64,000 nt of DNA from Tretioscincus oriximinensis (Eukaryota; Chordata; Lepidosauria; Squamata; Gymnophthalmidae): assembly GCA_022410635.1 (NCBI GenBank), contig JAJVDF010000263.1, forward strand, positions 193,997 to 257,996. The letters run 5' to 3'. The stretch's first letter is position 1. Every line of letters begins with the position of its first letter. The position numbers and the translations under genes were made by a program. The notes under the pieces are model-generated. The model made no database searches, was not told the DNA's origin, and saw only the letters and a program-made list of their open reading frames with translations. Below, in pieces: positions 55,290 through 64,000 of this stretch.

Positions 55290-55783
55290 CTGTTCTGTGT
55301 GCCATACAGTGCTGCCATCTCTGTCCCGCATTAACAAAGAGTGCCCGCTAATTTTAAAACAAATCACATGTTTTTATCTGTTTCCAGTTCTGAAAAAAAG
55401 AATTCGGAGGTGTTATAACTTGAATGCACCTCATAGTGAGAGTATGACCAATATCTATGTGTCACATTGGCTGGATATAGACACATACTTTTTATCCATC
55501 TTCAGTCCTGAAGTGCAAGATTAAACCAGAAGGTGGGGGGGGGGAGGGGAGAGAGGGTGTGTGCCCGCCGCCCCATCATTAGGATTTTATCATAAAGCTA
55601 TACTTCTGTTGTTTCTTAGATTAATTGATGATAGACAATTCTTTTCAGAAATATAACTAAAAAGAATGGATTCAAAGAAGTAATCACATTACATATATAT
55701 CAAAATTTCTAACCTTTGGCTGAAACACCCCCACCTCCAGCTTTCCCTTCCCTTGTTTCCAATATGTTAATTCTGATTTTATT
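55290..55783. other. no recognised feature
   Basis: Contains a G-rich run (55533-55556). No gene or repeat recognised. Confidence 0.35.
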
Positions 55784-55784
55784 G

Positions 55785-55850
55785 TTAACCATCCTGAGAC
55801 CTTCAGGTATAGGGCGGTATGGAAACACAAATAAATAAATAAATAAATGT
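55785..55850 (+). mobile_element. L2-type LINE/SINE 3' tail
   Basis: 'CATCCTGAGACCTTCAGGTA' then 'TAGGGCGGTATGGAAAC' and (AAAT)n, the same tail as at 25.1 and 27.2 kb. Confidence 0.65.
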
Positions 55851-56494
55851 GTATCATGAGCTTTCACAGACTAGGAGTGTATCCAGATGCATACCTCCAT
55901 AGAGTTGCAAATGATCATCATTCTACTATGATTATTGTTCCACTGTCCACAAGAAAGCAGCAGCTCTATGAACATATGCTGCATCTGGGACATCCAGGGA
56001 CTTTACTAATGTGGAATTCACAGATGTGTTCCATTTGTCCATGCTTTTCAATATCGTGCTTGTGTGCTGCACCAATTATGCTGACAGGGTAATGCTGTCT
56101 GTCTGACTGTTGTTCATGCTGTCCTAGCGATAGGACAATATGAGTGCTGATGAATTGTGTGGCTCTCATACCATTGTAGTATTAAAAACGCATCTGGATG
56201 CATCCTTCAGATGCAATAGTGATTCCATTGCAAGTAGACTTAGGCTGCATCCAAGCTATTTTCTCTTCCAGCATTATTTCCCTTTCTGGAGTAATAAAGG
56301 ACTTACGCTGTCATTTTTGTTCATCTTCATTACACAACTATCTGGAATCACAGGAGATTTTCCTACATATAAAGGTTTCATTGTACTTTGAGTAGTCCAG
56401 TTTCTGAATTGGTGACCTGTAGCCTATTCAAAGATATTGCAAGAATTCCTGTGCAGTGATCAAAAAAGTCCATGTTTAGCCTTGGCGTTACATC
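55851..56494. other. no recognised feature
   Basis: Loosely inverted phrases 'TATCCAGATGCATACC' (55889) and 'ATCTGGATGCATCC' (56191) hint at another foldback element, but I could not define its ends. Confidence 0.3.
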
Positions 56495-56495
56495 A

Positions 56496-56618
56496 TCGTC
56501 ATCATGATCATCGTCATCATCGTCATCATCATCGTCATCATCATCAATCATCATCATCAACATTTATTTATTATTATTACTGCTGTTGTTGTTGTTATTG
56601 TTATTGTTATTATTATGG
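56496..56618. repeat. (ATC)n followed by (TTG/TTA)n microsatellites
   Basis: Mixed CATCGT/CATCAT triplets to about 56561, then TTATTA and TTGTTG triplets. Explains the Asp- and His-rich frames on the two strands. Confidence 0.93.
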
Positions 56619-56619
56619 T

Positions 56620-57015
56620 ATCAATGTACATGGCACTATAAAATATACATATAAAAATACAATCAATAAAATGAACATATTAATAAAGGCTATAAACATT
56701 TAAAGTTAAAACATCAAAAAAATAGGTAATCCGTTAAAACAATGCTAGTCAGCGATAACAATGTTTGACTACCAACAGCATTTTTTTTTAGATATCATAC
56801 TTGGGTCTTTCTTTACAACCTCTGAGCTACTTAGAGCCCAAAGAAAGGCAGGCTACTACTTACCTTGCAACATATAAACAAAGGATAAAGCTTGAAAAAC
56901 ACCTAGTTATTTCCATGTATGCTAGATTTGAACAATTGGACATTATGATGAAACTAATGGAATTAAGCCCACTTAATTGCATTAGAGATACAGTAGGCTG
57001 TAAGCACTGGGCTTA
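56620..57015. other. no recognised feature
   Basis: AT-rich DNA. Confidence 0.35.
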
Positions 57016-57018
57016 ATC

Positions 57019-57314
57019 CTCCTCCTTTTCTTCCTCTTCCTCCTTCTCTTCCTCCTTCTCTTCCTCCTCCTCCTCCTCCTCCTCCTCCTCCTCCTCCTCC
57101 TCCTCCTCCTCCTCCTCCTCCTCCTCTTCTTCTTCTTCTTCTTCTTCTTCTTCTTCTTCTTCTTCTTCTTCTTCTTCTTCTTCTTCTTCTTCTTCTTCTT
57201 CTTCTTCTTCTTCTTCTTCNCTTCTTCTTCTTCTTCTTCTTCTTCTTCTTCTTCTTCTTCTTCTTCTTCTTCTTCTTCTTCTTCTTCTTCTTCTTCTTCT
57301 TCTTCTTCTTCTTC
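57019..57314. repeat. (TCC)n(TTC)n polypyrimidine tract, about 296 bp
   Basis: A mixed TCCTTCTC start, about 20 CTC/TCC triplets to 57127, then about 62 TTC triplets to 57314 with one N at 57220. The + strand is almost purely pyrimidine throughout. Confidence 0.97.
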
Positions 57315-57319
57315 TGTTA

Positions 57320-58562
57320 TGCAGAAACTAGAAATTACTATCTCCAATTAGCTAATTTTTAGACTTCAAATGAAAAAGCCCAAATGCACATTTTACTCTG
57401 GGCTGTGCTGAACGTTGTTCTTGTTTTTAATCTTTATTTTAAATGTCTAGATCTGATTGGTGTCTTTGAAATAGTTTAAGGACTGGTCAAATAAACACTT
57501 ACTAAGGATCGATTAAAAACAACAACAACCAGACACTAATATTTTTTCATCTTTGTCCCAGGCACGTCAAACATTATTTGGAGAGGCTAAAGACCAGCTA
57601 GCAACATGTGAATGCTAGCTATTAGTGCAATTGACAAATATAGTACAAACATTTAACAAGAAGAAAATGCTTAAATTATTAAGACTAAAGCAACATGGTA
57701 AAATAGTTTTGTTGTGTTTCACTTTGCATAAGGAGTTGGAGAGAAAGAATCACTGTAAATTTTTGCATATCCATTGTGTTCTAGAAATACATTCAAATTT
57801 AAGAATAATCTTTAGTACTGCATATCATTTGGGGCATTTCTTTTCCAGCCAGAGAAATGTTCTTGCAAATAAAGAAAAGAAAATAGGCAATATTCAACCA
57901 CTTCGCTGTAATCCCCCTGTTCATGCTGGCGTTATTTTCAACCTTAACCCATATTTATTACTTGAAAGCCCACTATGTGGGCCTCACTATCACAGCTTTT
58001 AAAGGCTACCTATAGATAAAAATCAATGGGAAACTCACATGCCTGATGCTAAGTGACTATACAGATGAAGGAGTTACATCAACCTGCTGACCTTTTAGTA
58101 TAAAAATAACAGTATACTCCTTCTTCCCCACCTTGATCTGGCAATATTGTATCATGTTGCTGTAACATGTTGTCAGTGTCATTGCTTCCCCTTGAAACAA
58201 AGGTTTTTATATATATTTTTCTTTTAAAAACAATTTATTACACACACACCCCACTTCTTTTCTGTTTGCCTTTACATGGGGTGTTAGAGCAACTTCTTCC
58301 AGATACCAACTTCCAAAAAACTACTGAAGCAGGAAGCACATAAACCTTAATGGATGCCTAAGATGTCTATAAATCTAGGAACTAGGAATATGTTAGTGCA
58401 TAGCTTCATTGAAAAACTCATGGACCTTGTAAGACAAATTGCCTTCTGTTCTATTGTCATAAGTAGGTTTGCTGACAACATGCTTTCTAACTTTGATGAC
58501 CAAAACGATGCAAAGTCGAATCATTATTATGGAGATTAGAAAGTAACAAGTGGCCTTCATTA
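57320..58562. other. no recognised feature
   Basis: AT-rich DNA. Frames at 57625-58002 and 58354-58539 show no domain. Confidence 0.45.
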
Positions 58563-58564
58563 TA

Positions 58565-59755
58565 TTATTGAAGGAACAAAATAATCAAGGGACTTAATAA
58601 ACAGAGAAAAGATGAGGGAACTCTTAGCTAATTTTAATGAATATAAGTCTCTAGGCCCAGATGAACTACATCCCAGGGTACTCAAGGAATTAGCAGAAGG
58701 AATAGCGGAACCACTTGCAGTGATTTTTGGAAATTCGTGGACAACAGGAGACGTCCCAGTAGAATGGAGAAGGGCAAATGTTGTCCCTATCTTCAAAAAG
58801 GGGAAAAAGATGGAACCAGGGAACTACAGGCTGGTGTGTCTGACTTCAGTACCAGGAAAGGTCCTTGAACAAATTCTAAAGCAGAGTATATGCCAGCACT
58901 TGGATAGGAATGCAGTAATTAACCAGAGCCAACATGGATTTGTAACAAACAAGTCATGCCAGACTAATTTTTTCTATGATAGAATCACCAAATGGGTTGA
59001 TCAGGGAAATGCAGTAGACATGGTGTATCTTGACTTCAGCAAGGTTTTTGACAAAGTATCTCATTCCATCCTTATTGAAAAATACAGATTCAAAACTGGT
59101 TTAGTGATCATACTCAAAGAGTGGTAATAAATGGTTGCACATCCAATTGGAAGAATGTTTCAAGTGGGATATGACAAAGGTCTGTCCTGGGCCCAGTACT
59201 ATTCAACATATTTATAAATGACCTAGATGAGGGAATTGAAGGAAAACTGATCAAATTTGCTGATGACACCAAGTTAAGAGGCGTTGCTAATACTAAATAA
59301 GATAAAGGATTCAAAAGGATCTAGATGAAGTGGAACAAAGGGCTGAAACTAACAGAATAATATTTAACTGAGAGAATTGCAAGATCCTACATCTGGGAAA
59401 ATAAAATGAAAACAGCACATATAGAATGGGAGGAAAATGTCTGAAAAGGTTAAAAAAAGACCTGAGTGTATTGATAGATCACATATTAAACATGAGTCAA
59501 CAATGTGAAGCAGCTGTAAAAAAGGCAAACACAATCCTGGGGTGTATTAATAGGAACATATTCCTCTCTACAGTACTTTGGGAAGACCACACTTAGAATA
59601 CTGTGTTCAATTCTGTGAGACCCAATTTGAAAAGGACATTGATAAACTACAGCAAGTTCAAAAGTGAGTTACAGTCATTTGTTTGGGATGGTTTAATGAA
59701 TCTGAGCAGTGGGTGGGGGTCCCTACCAACTCTTTGATTCTATGTTGTAGCATTC
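58565..59755 (+). pseudogene. CR1 LINE reverse-transcriptase relic
   Basis: The 171-residue frame 58612-59127 is clearly CR1 RT: 'LGPDELHPRVLKELAEGIAE', 'WRRANVVPIFKKGKKMEPGN', 'VPGKVLEQILKQSICQHLD' and 'DMVYLDFSKVFDKVSH' (palm Asp-containing motif; active copies read 'YLDFSKAFDTVSH'). It then shifts frame but continues with '[16 protein letters not shown]'-like sequence and 'FADDTK' (about 59256-59275), the catalytic Asp-Asp motif. Further decayed matches reach 'EYCVQF' (about 59600) and the 3' end near 59750. Missing: the endonuclease and RT N-terminus. Inactive. Confidence 0.92.
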
Positions 59756-59759
59756 TCTT

Positions 59760-60209
59760 TTTAAAAAAAAAAAAAGCTTATATGTGAGTTCTCTTAAAGA
59801 TGACACCTTTCGAACTCCTCAGCAGTATCTTGCTGAAACCTGCCTAAGCCTGGTCCAGAACATGGTGATGCTTGGAAATTACATTGTGTGTCTTCGTGAG
59901 CATGGTCCAACTCCCCAGTCATTCTGAACTGGCCAGCCTCACCATGCATGGCAGCACCAAACAGTTTCCAAGAAATGGAGATATTCATTCTTCAGGCCCC
60001 TAGGAAGCTGTTGCACTCAAGAAAATGGCTCCCACCAGCCACCACAGCTTATGAAAGATATTAATGAATGAAATAGTACCTATGTGACAAAAAAAAATCG
60101 GGGGGGGGGGGGAGAAAGAATCAGGCCCTAGAAATATGGAAACTTCATCTTGATATTACACAAGCAAGATACAATAGCACTGGAAAATGAATTTTTAGGG
60201 AGATTCAAC
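59760..60209. other. no recognised feature
   Basis: Poly-A and poly-G runs at 59761-59775 and 60099-60112; otherwise unremarkable. Confidence 0.35.
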
Positions 60210-60212
60210 CTA

Positions 60213-61210
60213 GACTGCGTGCACACAGCAAATTTCTGCCTCAGTCGAAGCAAGATGAGGGAGGTTCGGGCACATGTGTTAAGTGTTTCTCAGCGGTCGT
60301 CCCGCAATAAATGCCAATTATCCTGCAATAAACTATTGCTGTGATATTCAGGCACCGTTCCATAGACTCTGTCATTTCATGGCCAACCTCTGTCCTCTCG
60401 CAGCCAACCCCGAGCATATGAGTATGCACAAAAGGCATGAGAGGTTAAACAAGTGAGAACGCAGCAGTAGCTATCAAAATAGGACTGCACTGTGCTGACA
60501 GGCTGCATCCACAGAGAGACAATCTGTTCCTCAGAATAGGAGCCTTCCAACCACATCTAGTGTAGACTATGGCAGGCCCTTATTCCAAGGTACAGATTGG
60601 CTCCCTGTGGATGCAGCCAGAGATTCCAGGACAGAGATTCTCCAGAATGGTGCCTGAATATCACAATAATAGTCCTTTTTTGACGGCTTCATTAGGGAAT
60701 TCTGCCAAAGCAACAGGCAGAGGCAGAGGCAGCTGCGTATTGCTGGCCTCATCCACACGGAGCCTAGTTCTAGGTCACATCTTGGGACTGCTTGGCTATC
60801 CACAGGCAAGTATAGAATATACTGGCATGTGGATGGCCAAGCTCTGTCCCAAGATGTGACCCACAACTAGACTCCATGTGGATGATGCCAGCAGTACACA
60901 GCCGCCTCTTGCTTTGACAGAATTTCCTCTCAGCCCAGCCAAACCTCTGACTGCTTTCGGAGGCTGCTGGTGACTGGAGATAGTTTGGCTTCAAGGAGGA
61001 GGCAAACCGATGGCGACAATCCTCCGCCAATGGCAGCAGCAGCCCCTGAAAGCAGGCAGGGTGCATGCGATTGCTATATTCCGTAATATAGCTTTTGTGG
61101 TGTGCACCTATATTCTGGAATATAACTTTGGTGATGTGCACAGACACACGATTGCTATATTCCGGAATATAGTTTTATTCCAAGTTTTAGGTCGTCGTGT
61201 GCATGCAGCC
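60213..61210 (+). mobile_element. T3-family element, long copy
   Basis: Ends GACTGCGTGCACAC and GTGTGCATGCAGCC, 998 bp. The right part has three copies of a 'TATATTCC.GAATATA' palindrome and the phrase 'GATTGCTATATTCCGGAATA'. It contains the same inverted core as the 6.5-kb copy (arms 60696-60800 and 60830-60932, e.g. 'AATTCTGCCAAAGCAA'). Flanks CTA and TAA differ, so a target duplication is not clean here. Confidence 0.8.
60501..60618. mobile_element. 118-bp MITE nested in T3
   Basis: Begins GGCTGCATCCACAG and ends CTGTGGATGCAGCC, with complementarity continuing to 'GACAATCTGTTCC' and 'GGTACAGATTGGCTC'. Interrupts the left half of the T3 copy. Its ends share GGCTGC with the host element. 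Confidence 0.7.
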
Positions 61211-61211
61211 T

Positions 61212-62118
61212 AAGATTGGTTCAGAAGTTCCAGCAGGTTAAGGTGTGTTTTTATTGAAATTGATAAATAAATCCTAGCATATGTATCCTAATGTCTTTTC
61301 TATAACATCTGAAAACACATTATATGTGAATTAACAGTGTCAACCAACTAATTTCAAATAGGTTGTAAAGCTGTGCCATCTTAACTCGATAGTTCATTTC
61401 ATATCAAGACCAGACTGTAATGTTGATTCATGTTTAATTCCACCTATAAAATAGCCAATTAGTATAAGCATGAAAGCCTTTGGATACTGGAAGCATCCAA
61501 GAAAGATGTTAGAGACATTTATTAAGCTGTTACATGTGACCTCTTATTACTAGCTCAATTAAGTAAAAGACTTCTGTATTTTGGCCTCTGGAAATAAACA
61601 TGGCCCTATAAGTGACAAGAATTCACATGTTCGTGGGTGGTTAAGCAAATTAAATTAAATAAAGTAAAATTTTATCATGAAAGTTCAGAATGTGGTTCTG
61701 AATGCTGCAAGACACTTTCCTACCAATCTCTTTGCAATGAGGATTAATTTGAAAGGTAGGGAGATATACTACACAAAAGACAGGAGATAGGATGCTGAAC
61801 TTTGATTTATTCTTATTCCTGCTGGCAAGTTAACATTTAATAGTATATTATATTTTTAATTAGACGTTTGGCTTCATTGAAACATCACATGATGTTTCAC
61901 CTTAGCCTGTGTTATTTTATTTTTATAAAACGGATGCTTAATTTGTCACTTTCTGTCTTGGGTAACTGTACCTATGCCCTGGTATTCCCACCCAACATTC
62001 ATGTCTCTCCCCTTTTCAAATTGTGTTTTATGACATGGCAAAGTCTTTTTTAGAAAGACTGTATGATAATCTATGGACTCGGTCAAATGTTAATCTACCT
62101 CTTAATTATAACTCAGTC
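61212..62118. other. no recognised feature
   Basis: AT-rich DNA. Confidence 0.45.
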
Positions 62119-62119
62119 T

Positions 62120-62330
62120 TTCTCAAAGTGGGCGATAACGCCCCCTTGTGGGCGCTGGAGGCCTATAGGGGGGCAATGAAGGGCACAGAGAAGATTGAGG
62201 GGCGTTGAAGCAGTTTAGGGGGGCGATGGCTAATTTTAAATTTTTTTTTGCTTTTAACACAAACTTTACCACTCCTTTACGCTTAACGCGCGTTTCCTCG
62301 TGTAACACCATCTAGGGGACTAGACAGTAA
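62120..62330 (+). mobile_element. hAT-like element end, partial
   Basis: Begins CAGTCTTTCTCAAAGTGGGC, the 'CAGTG.TTCTCAA' style of vertebrate hAT ends, followed by G-rich sequence and 'AATTTTAAATTTTTTTTTGC'. The complementary right end was not found, so either truncated or misassigned. Confidence 0.5.
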
Positions 62331-62437
62331 CTATTTCCTGTCCGATAGTTGTCAAACTGTACCATAGATGGCGGTAAGCTCCAATGCGAAGCCTACATAA
62401 TCATGGATATAGTAGACTGAAATAACCCTTTATTATG

Positions 62438-62568
62438 TAATTGCAGAGAAATACCTATGTTAGTCTTAGTTAGAAAGTCCAGCTGGGGGCTTGTAATATT
62501 TGGAGCCTAACATGGGAAAGGTAAGCTGCATGAGCTTTCATAGATGTATCTACTTCTTCAGATAAAGT
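62438..62568 (+). mobile_element. HP-SINE, single-arm copy
   Basis: 'TTGCAGAGAAATACCTATGT', 'TAGTCTTAGTTAGAAAGTCC', 'GGTAAGCTGCATGAGCTTTC' and 'ATCTACTTCTTCAG' follow the family in full single-arm form. Confidence 0.7.
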
Positions 62569-62569
62569 T

Positions 62570-63245
62570 TGAATGGCAAGCTGCGCAGAGGAGGCTGCCC
62601 ACTGACCGGCCTACACTTTCCAGCAGGCCCCATTGCCAGCACACAATAACAGCTCTGTTTCACTTGGTTATGCATTTGGGCTGCTGCAGCTGCTGCCAGT
62701 AAGCCCCCGAGCTCTTATAATAAGCCCTTGTCATGATGAAAAAAAGCACAGAAAAGCAGGCAGAAACACAACTTAAATCCATAGAACAGCAACTCTACCA
62801 GGAAGTAGAGAAAGAGGAAGCCAGAAATTTGTTAATGTTTACATCAGAGTACACCATCCATAATTCCTTCTTCCCCTTCTTCCTTTCCTTTTCTTTCTTC
62901 CTTTCTTCTTTCCTTCTCCTTCCCCTTCTTCCTTTCTCTCTCATTCCCTCCCAGCCTCTCCCTCTTCTTTCCTCCATCTCTCTCTGTGGTATTGTGCAGA
63001 GGGCAGGACCTAATGGAAAGTGTAGTATGAGCATCCCACAGTCTCTTTTTCTTACTCTGCTAGTCAAACTACAGTTCCCAGCAGACTCTGCTTTCTCTCG
63101 AATGTGTGTCTAAGAGCAGGAAGGGACTGGATGGTTTTACTCTTCAGAAGACTACTTCTGCTGCTGTAAGTGTCAGTTTTTTTAAAAAAAAAATCCTCTA
63201 GATCTTGGTTTTTTTTTTCTTTCTCTCATTTCTTTGTTGTTTATG
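62570..63245. other. no recognised feature
   Basis: Pyrimidine-rich stretch 62865-62985 creates a 126-residue Phe/Ser/Leu-rich frame (62733-63113) that is not a credible gene. A fragment 'ACTACAGTTCCCAGCAGACT' near 63068 is of the kind found in many vertebrate repeats. Confidence 0.4.
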
Positions 63246-63247
63246 TC

Positions 63248-64000
63248 TTTACTGGCGACGGCCACCCTGGGAGCCATGACAGACCACATTGTGCAGGAAA
63301 ACACATATTTATTAATACAACCATTAAATCCCCATAAAGTGAACACGTGCTATATTTAACTTAACAATTTCAAAACAAAAGTGACCACAGTGTCAAATAA
63401 TTAACAGTAACCAAAGCCTCATGCACCTGAGTTGCTTGAAGATATCCTAATAACAGAACCCAGAAATGGAGGAAAAAGGCCATGGCAAGGTGAATGGGGA
63501 GCGGCAGGCGCAGCACCTTGGGAGGACTGTCCCACTAAGCATCTCGGGTTGACCTGATGGGACTACCAATACCATTGCTGCTCACGCCCACCGTGAGTCA
63601 GCCACACCATCCAGCTGTCCAACCCTTAGTGGGAGAGCCAGGCCAGGCTCACACCCTTGTGAGCCCCACCCAGTTCGCACCGTTGCGAGGCTGGATAACC
63701 CAGGGATCAGAGAAAGTTTTTGTGGAGCTCTCTGAGCGCAGACTCTGTCACAAGCCCCCTTCCCTGACTTAAGGCAGCCTTCGGCTTCCAGCCCCTCCCC
63801 AAGGGCAAGCTCGGCTGCCTTAAAACCCCTAAGGGGTCCCCCAAAGCTATATCCCATGGGCTCAGTCAGGGGATTTCCTGCCACCCATGGCTAGTGACTA
63901 TTCCTTCTGCCCATCCCAAGGTGCATCACCCACCAACCCCTCACCGTCCATGATGGAGAGAAAGACCTAATAAAGGGAGGGAGGGATGGCGCCTAAAAGC
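63248..64000 (-). mobile_element. R-family retroelement, cut by window end
   Basis: Minus strand: 'TCATGGACG' start near 63954, 'ATCCCCTGACTGAGCCCATG', 'AAGGTGCTGCGCCTGCCGCT', 'GCCATGGCCTTTTTCCTCC', AATAAA at 63308-63313 and a 3' edge near 63250. The succession matches the 35.6-kb copy. The promoter side lies beyond 64000. GC-rich with CpGs in the leader half, like that copy. Confidence 0.6.

Noticed and set aside
56982..57347. A Glu/Lys/Arg-only frame
   Set aside because: Translation of the TCC/TTC tract on the minus strand.
62733..63113. A 126-residue frame rich in Phe, Ser and Leu
   Set aside because: It is the translation of a CT-rich tract.

Overview
The window is vertebrate nuclear DNA, AT-rich and dense in repeats, with no host gene that I can support. 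The repeat content points to a squamate reptile, with a gecko as a plausible but unproven guess. It contains CR1 LINEs ending in the usual reptile 3' tail, L2 remnants, a 5'-truncated L1, a DIRS-like retrotransposon, tRNA-derived SINEs with a Bov-B/Sauria-like tail, mariner, Tc1 and hAT relics, and many foldback DNA elements. No bacterial-type genes, rRNA, functional tRNA or CRISPR array is visible. Almost all long open frames are chance frames or lie inside repeats.

I use four local labels. T3 is a DNA-transposon-like family with GGCTGCGT-type ends and 3-bp target duplications (copies near 1.2, 6.6, 13.0, 19.3, 46.2 and 60.2 kb). R is an unclassified retroelement family with a TATA-box promoter at one end and an AATAAA signal at the other, all copies on the minus strand (8.2-13.0, 20.0-21.0, 35.6-36.5 and 63.25 kb to the window end). 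HP-SINE is a short interspersed family that occurs both as single-arm copies and as symmetrical hairpins. MITE-G is a short family of inverted-repeat elements.

Layout. 1-8 kb: T3 fragment, tRNA-SINE, mariner-type MITE, CR1 3' end and a long foldback T3 copy. 8-13.4 kb: an R element carrying three consecutive tandem arrays, then a short T3 copy. 13.4-24.6 kb: L2 reverse-transcriptase relic, hairpin HP-SINE, T3 with a nested CR1, a second R copy, and a GC-rich palindromic element broken by a 240-base gap. 24.6-34.5 kb: composite SINE with a long GAA tract, a tiny Tc1 MITE, an LTR-like block and otherwise featureless DNA. 34.5-36.5 kb: mariner transposase fossil split by an R insertion flanked by a 34-bp direct duplication. 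37.9-41.8 kb: DIRS-like element on the minus strand with gag, RT and RNase H relics and a tandem array in its leader. 42.2-43.4 kb: L1 with a 16-bp target duplication. 43.9-44.1 kb: isolated promoter-like GC island. 46-49.4 kb: T3, CR1, a palindromic hAT element with an 8-bp target duplication, and a second hairpin HP-SINE. 49.4-64 kb: possible conserved non-coding stretches, a TIR element, mariner fragment, long TCC/TTC tract, CR1 reverse-transcriptase relic, a long T3 copy, a hAT end and a fourth R copy cut by the window end.

The elements do not form a functional pathway. What they offer is a relative history of insertions (CR1 after T3, R after mariner) and several structural oddities: hairpin SINEs with intact target duplications, serial tandem arrays behind a TATA promoter, and TATA boxes lying inside short dyads. 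Everything was read by eye without alignment software, so boundaries are good to about 5-20 bases except where a target duplication fixes them.
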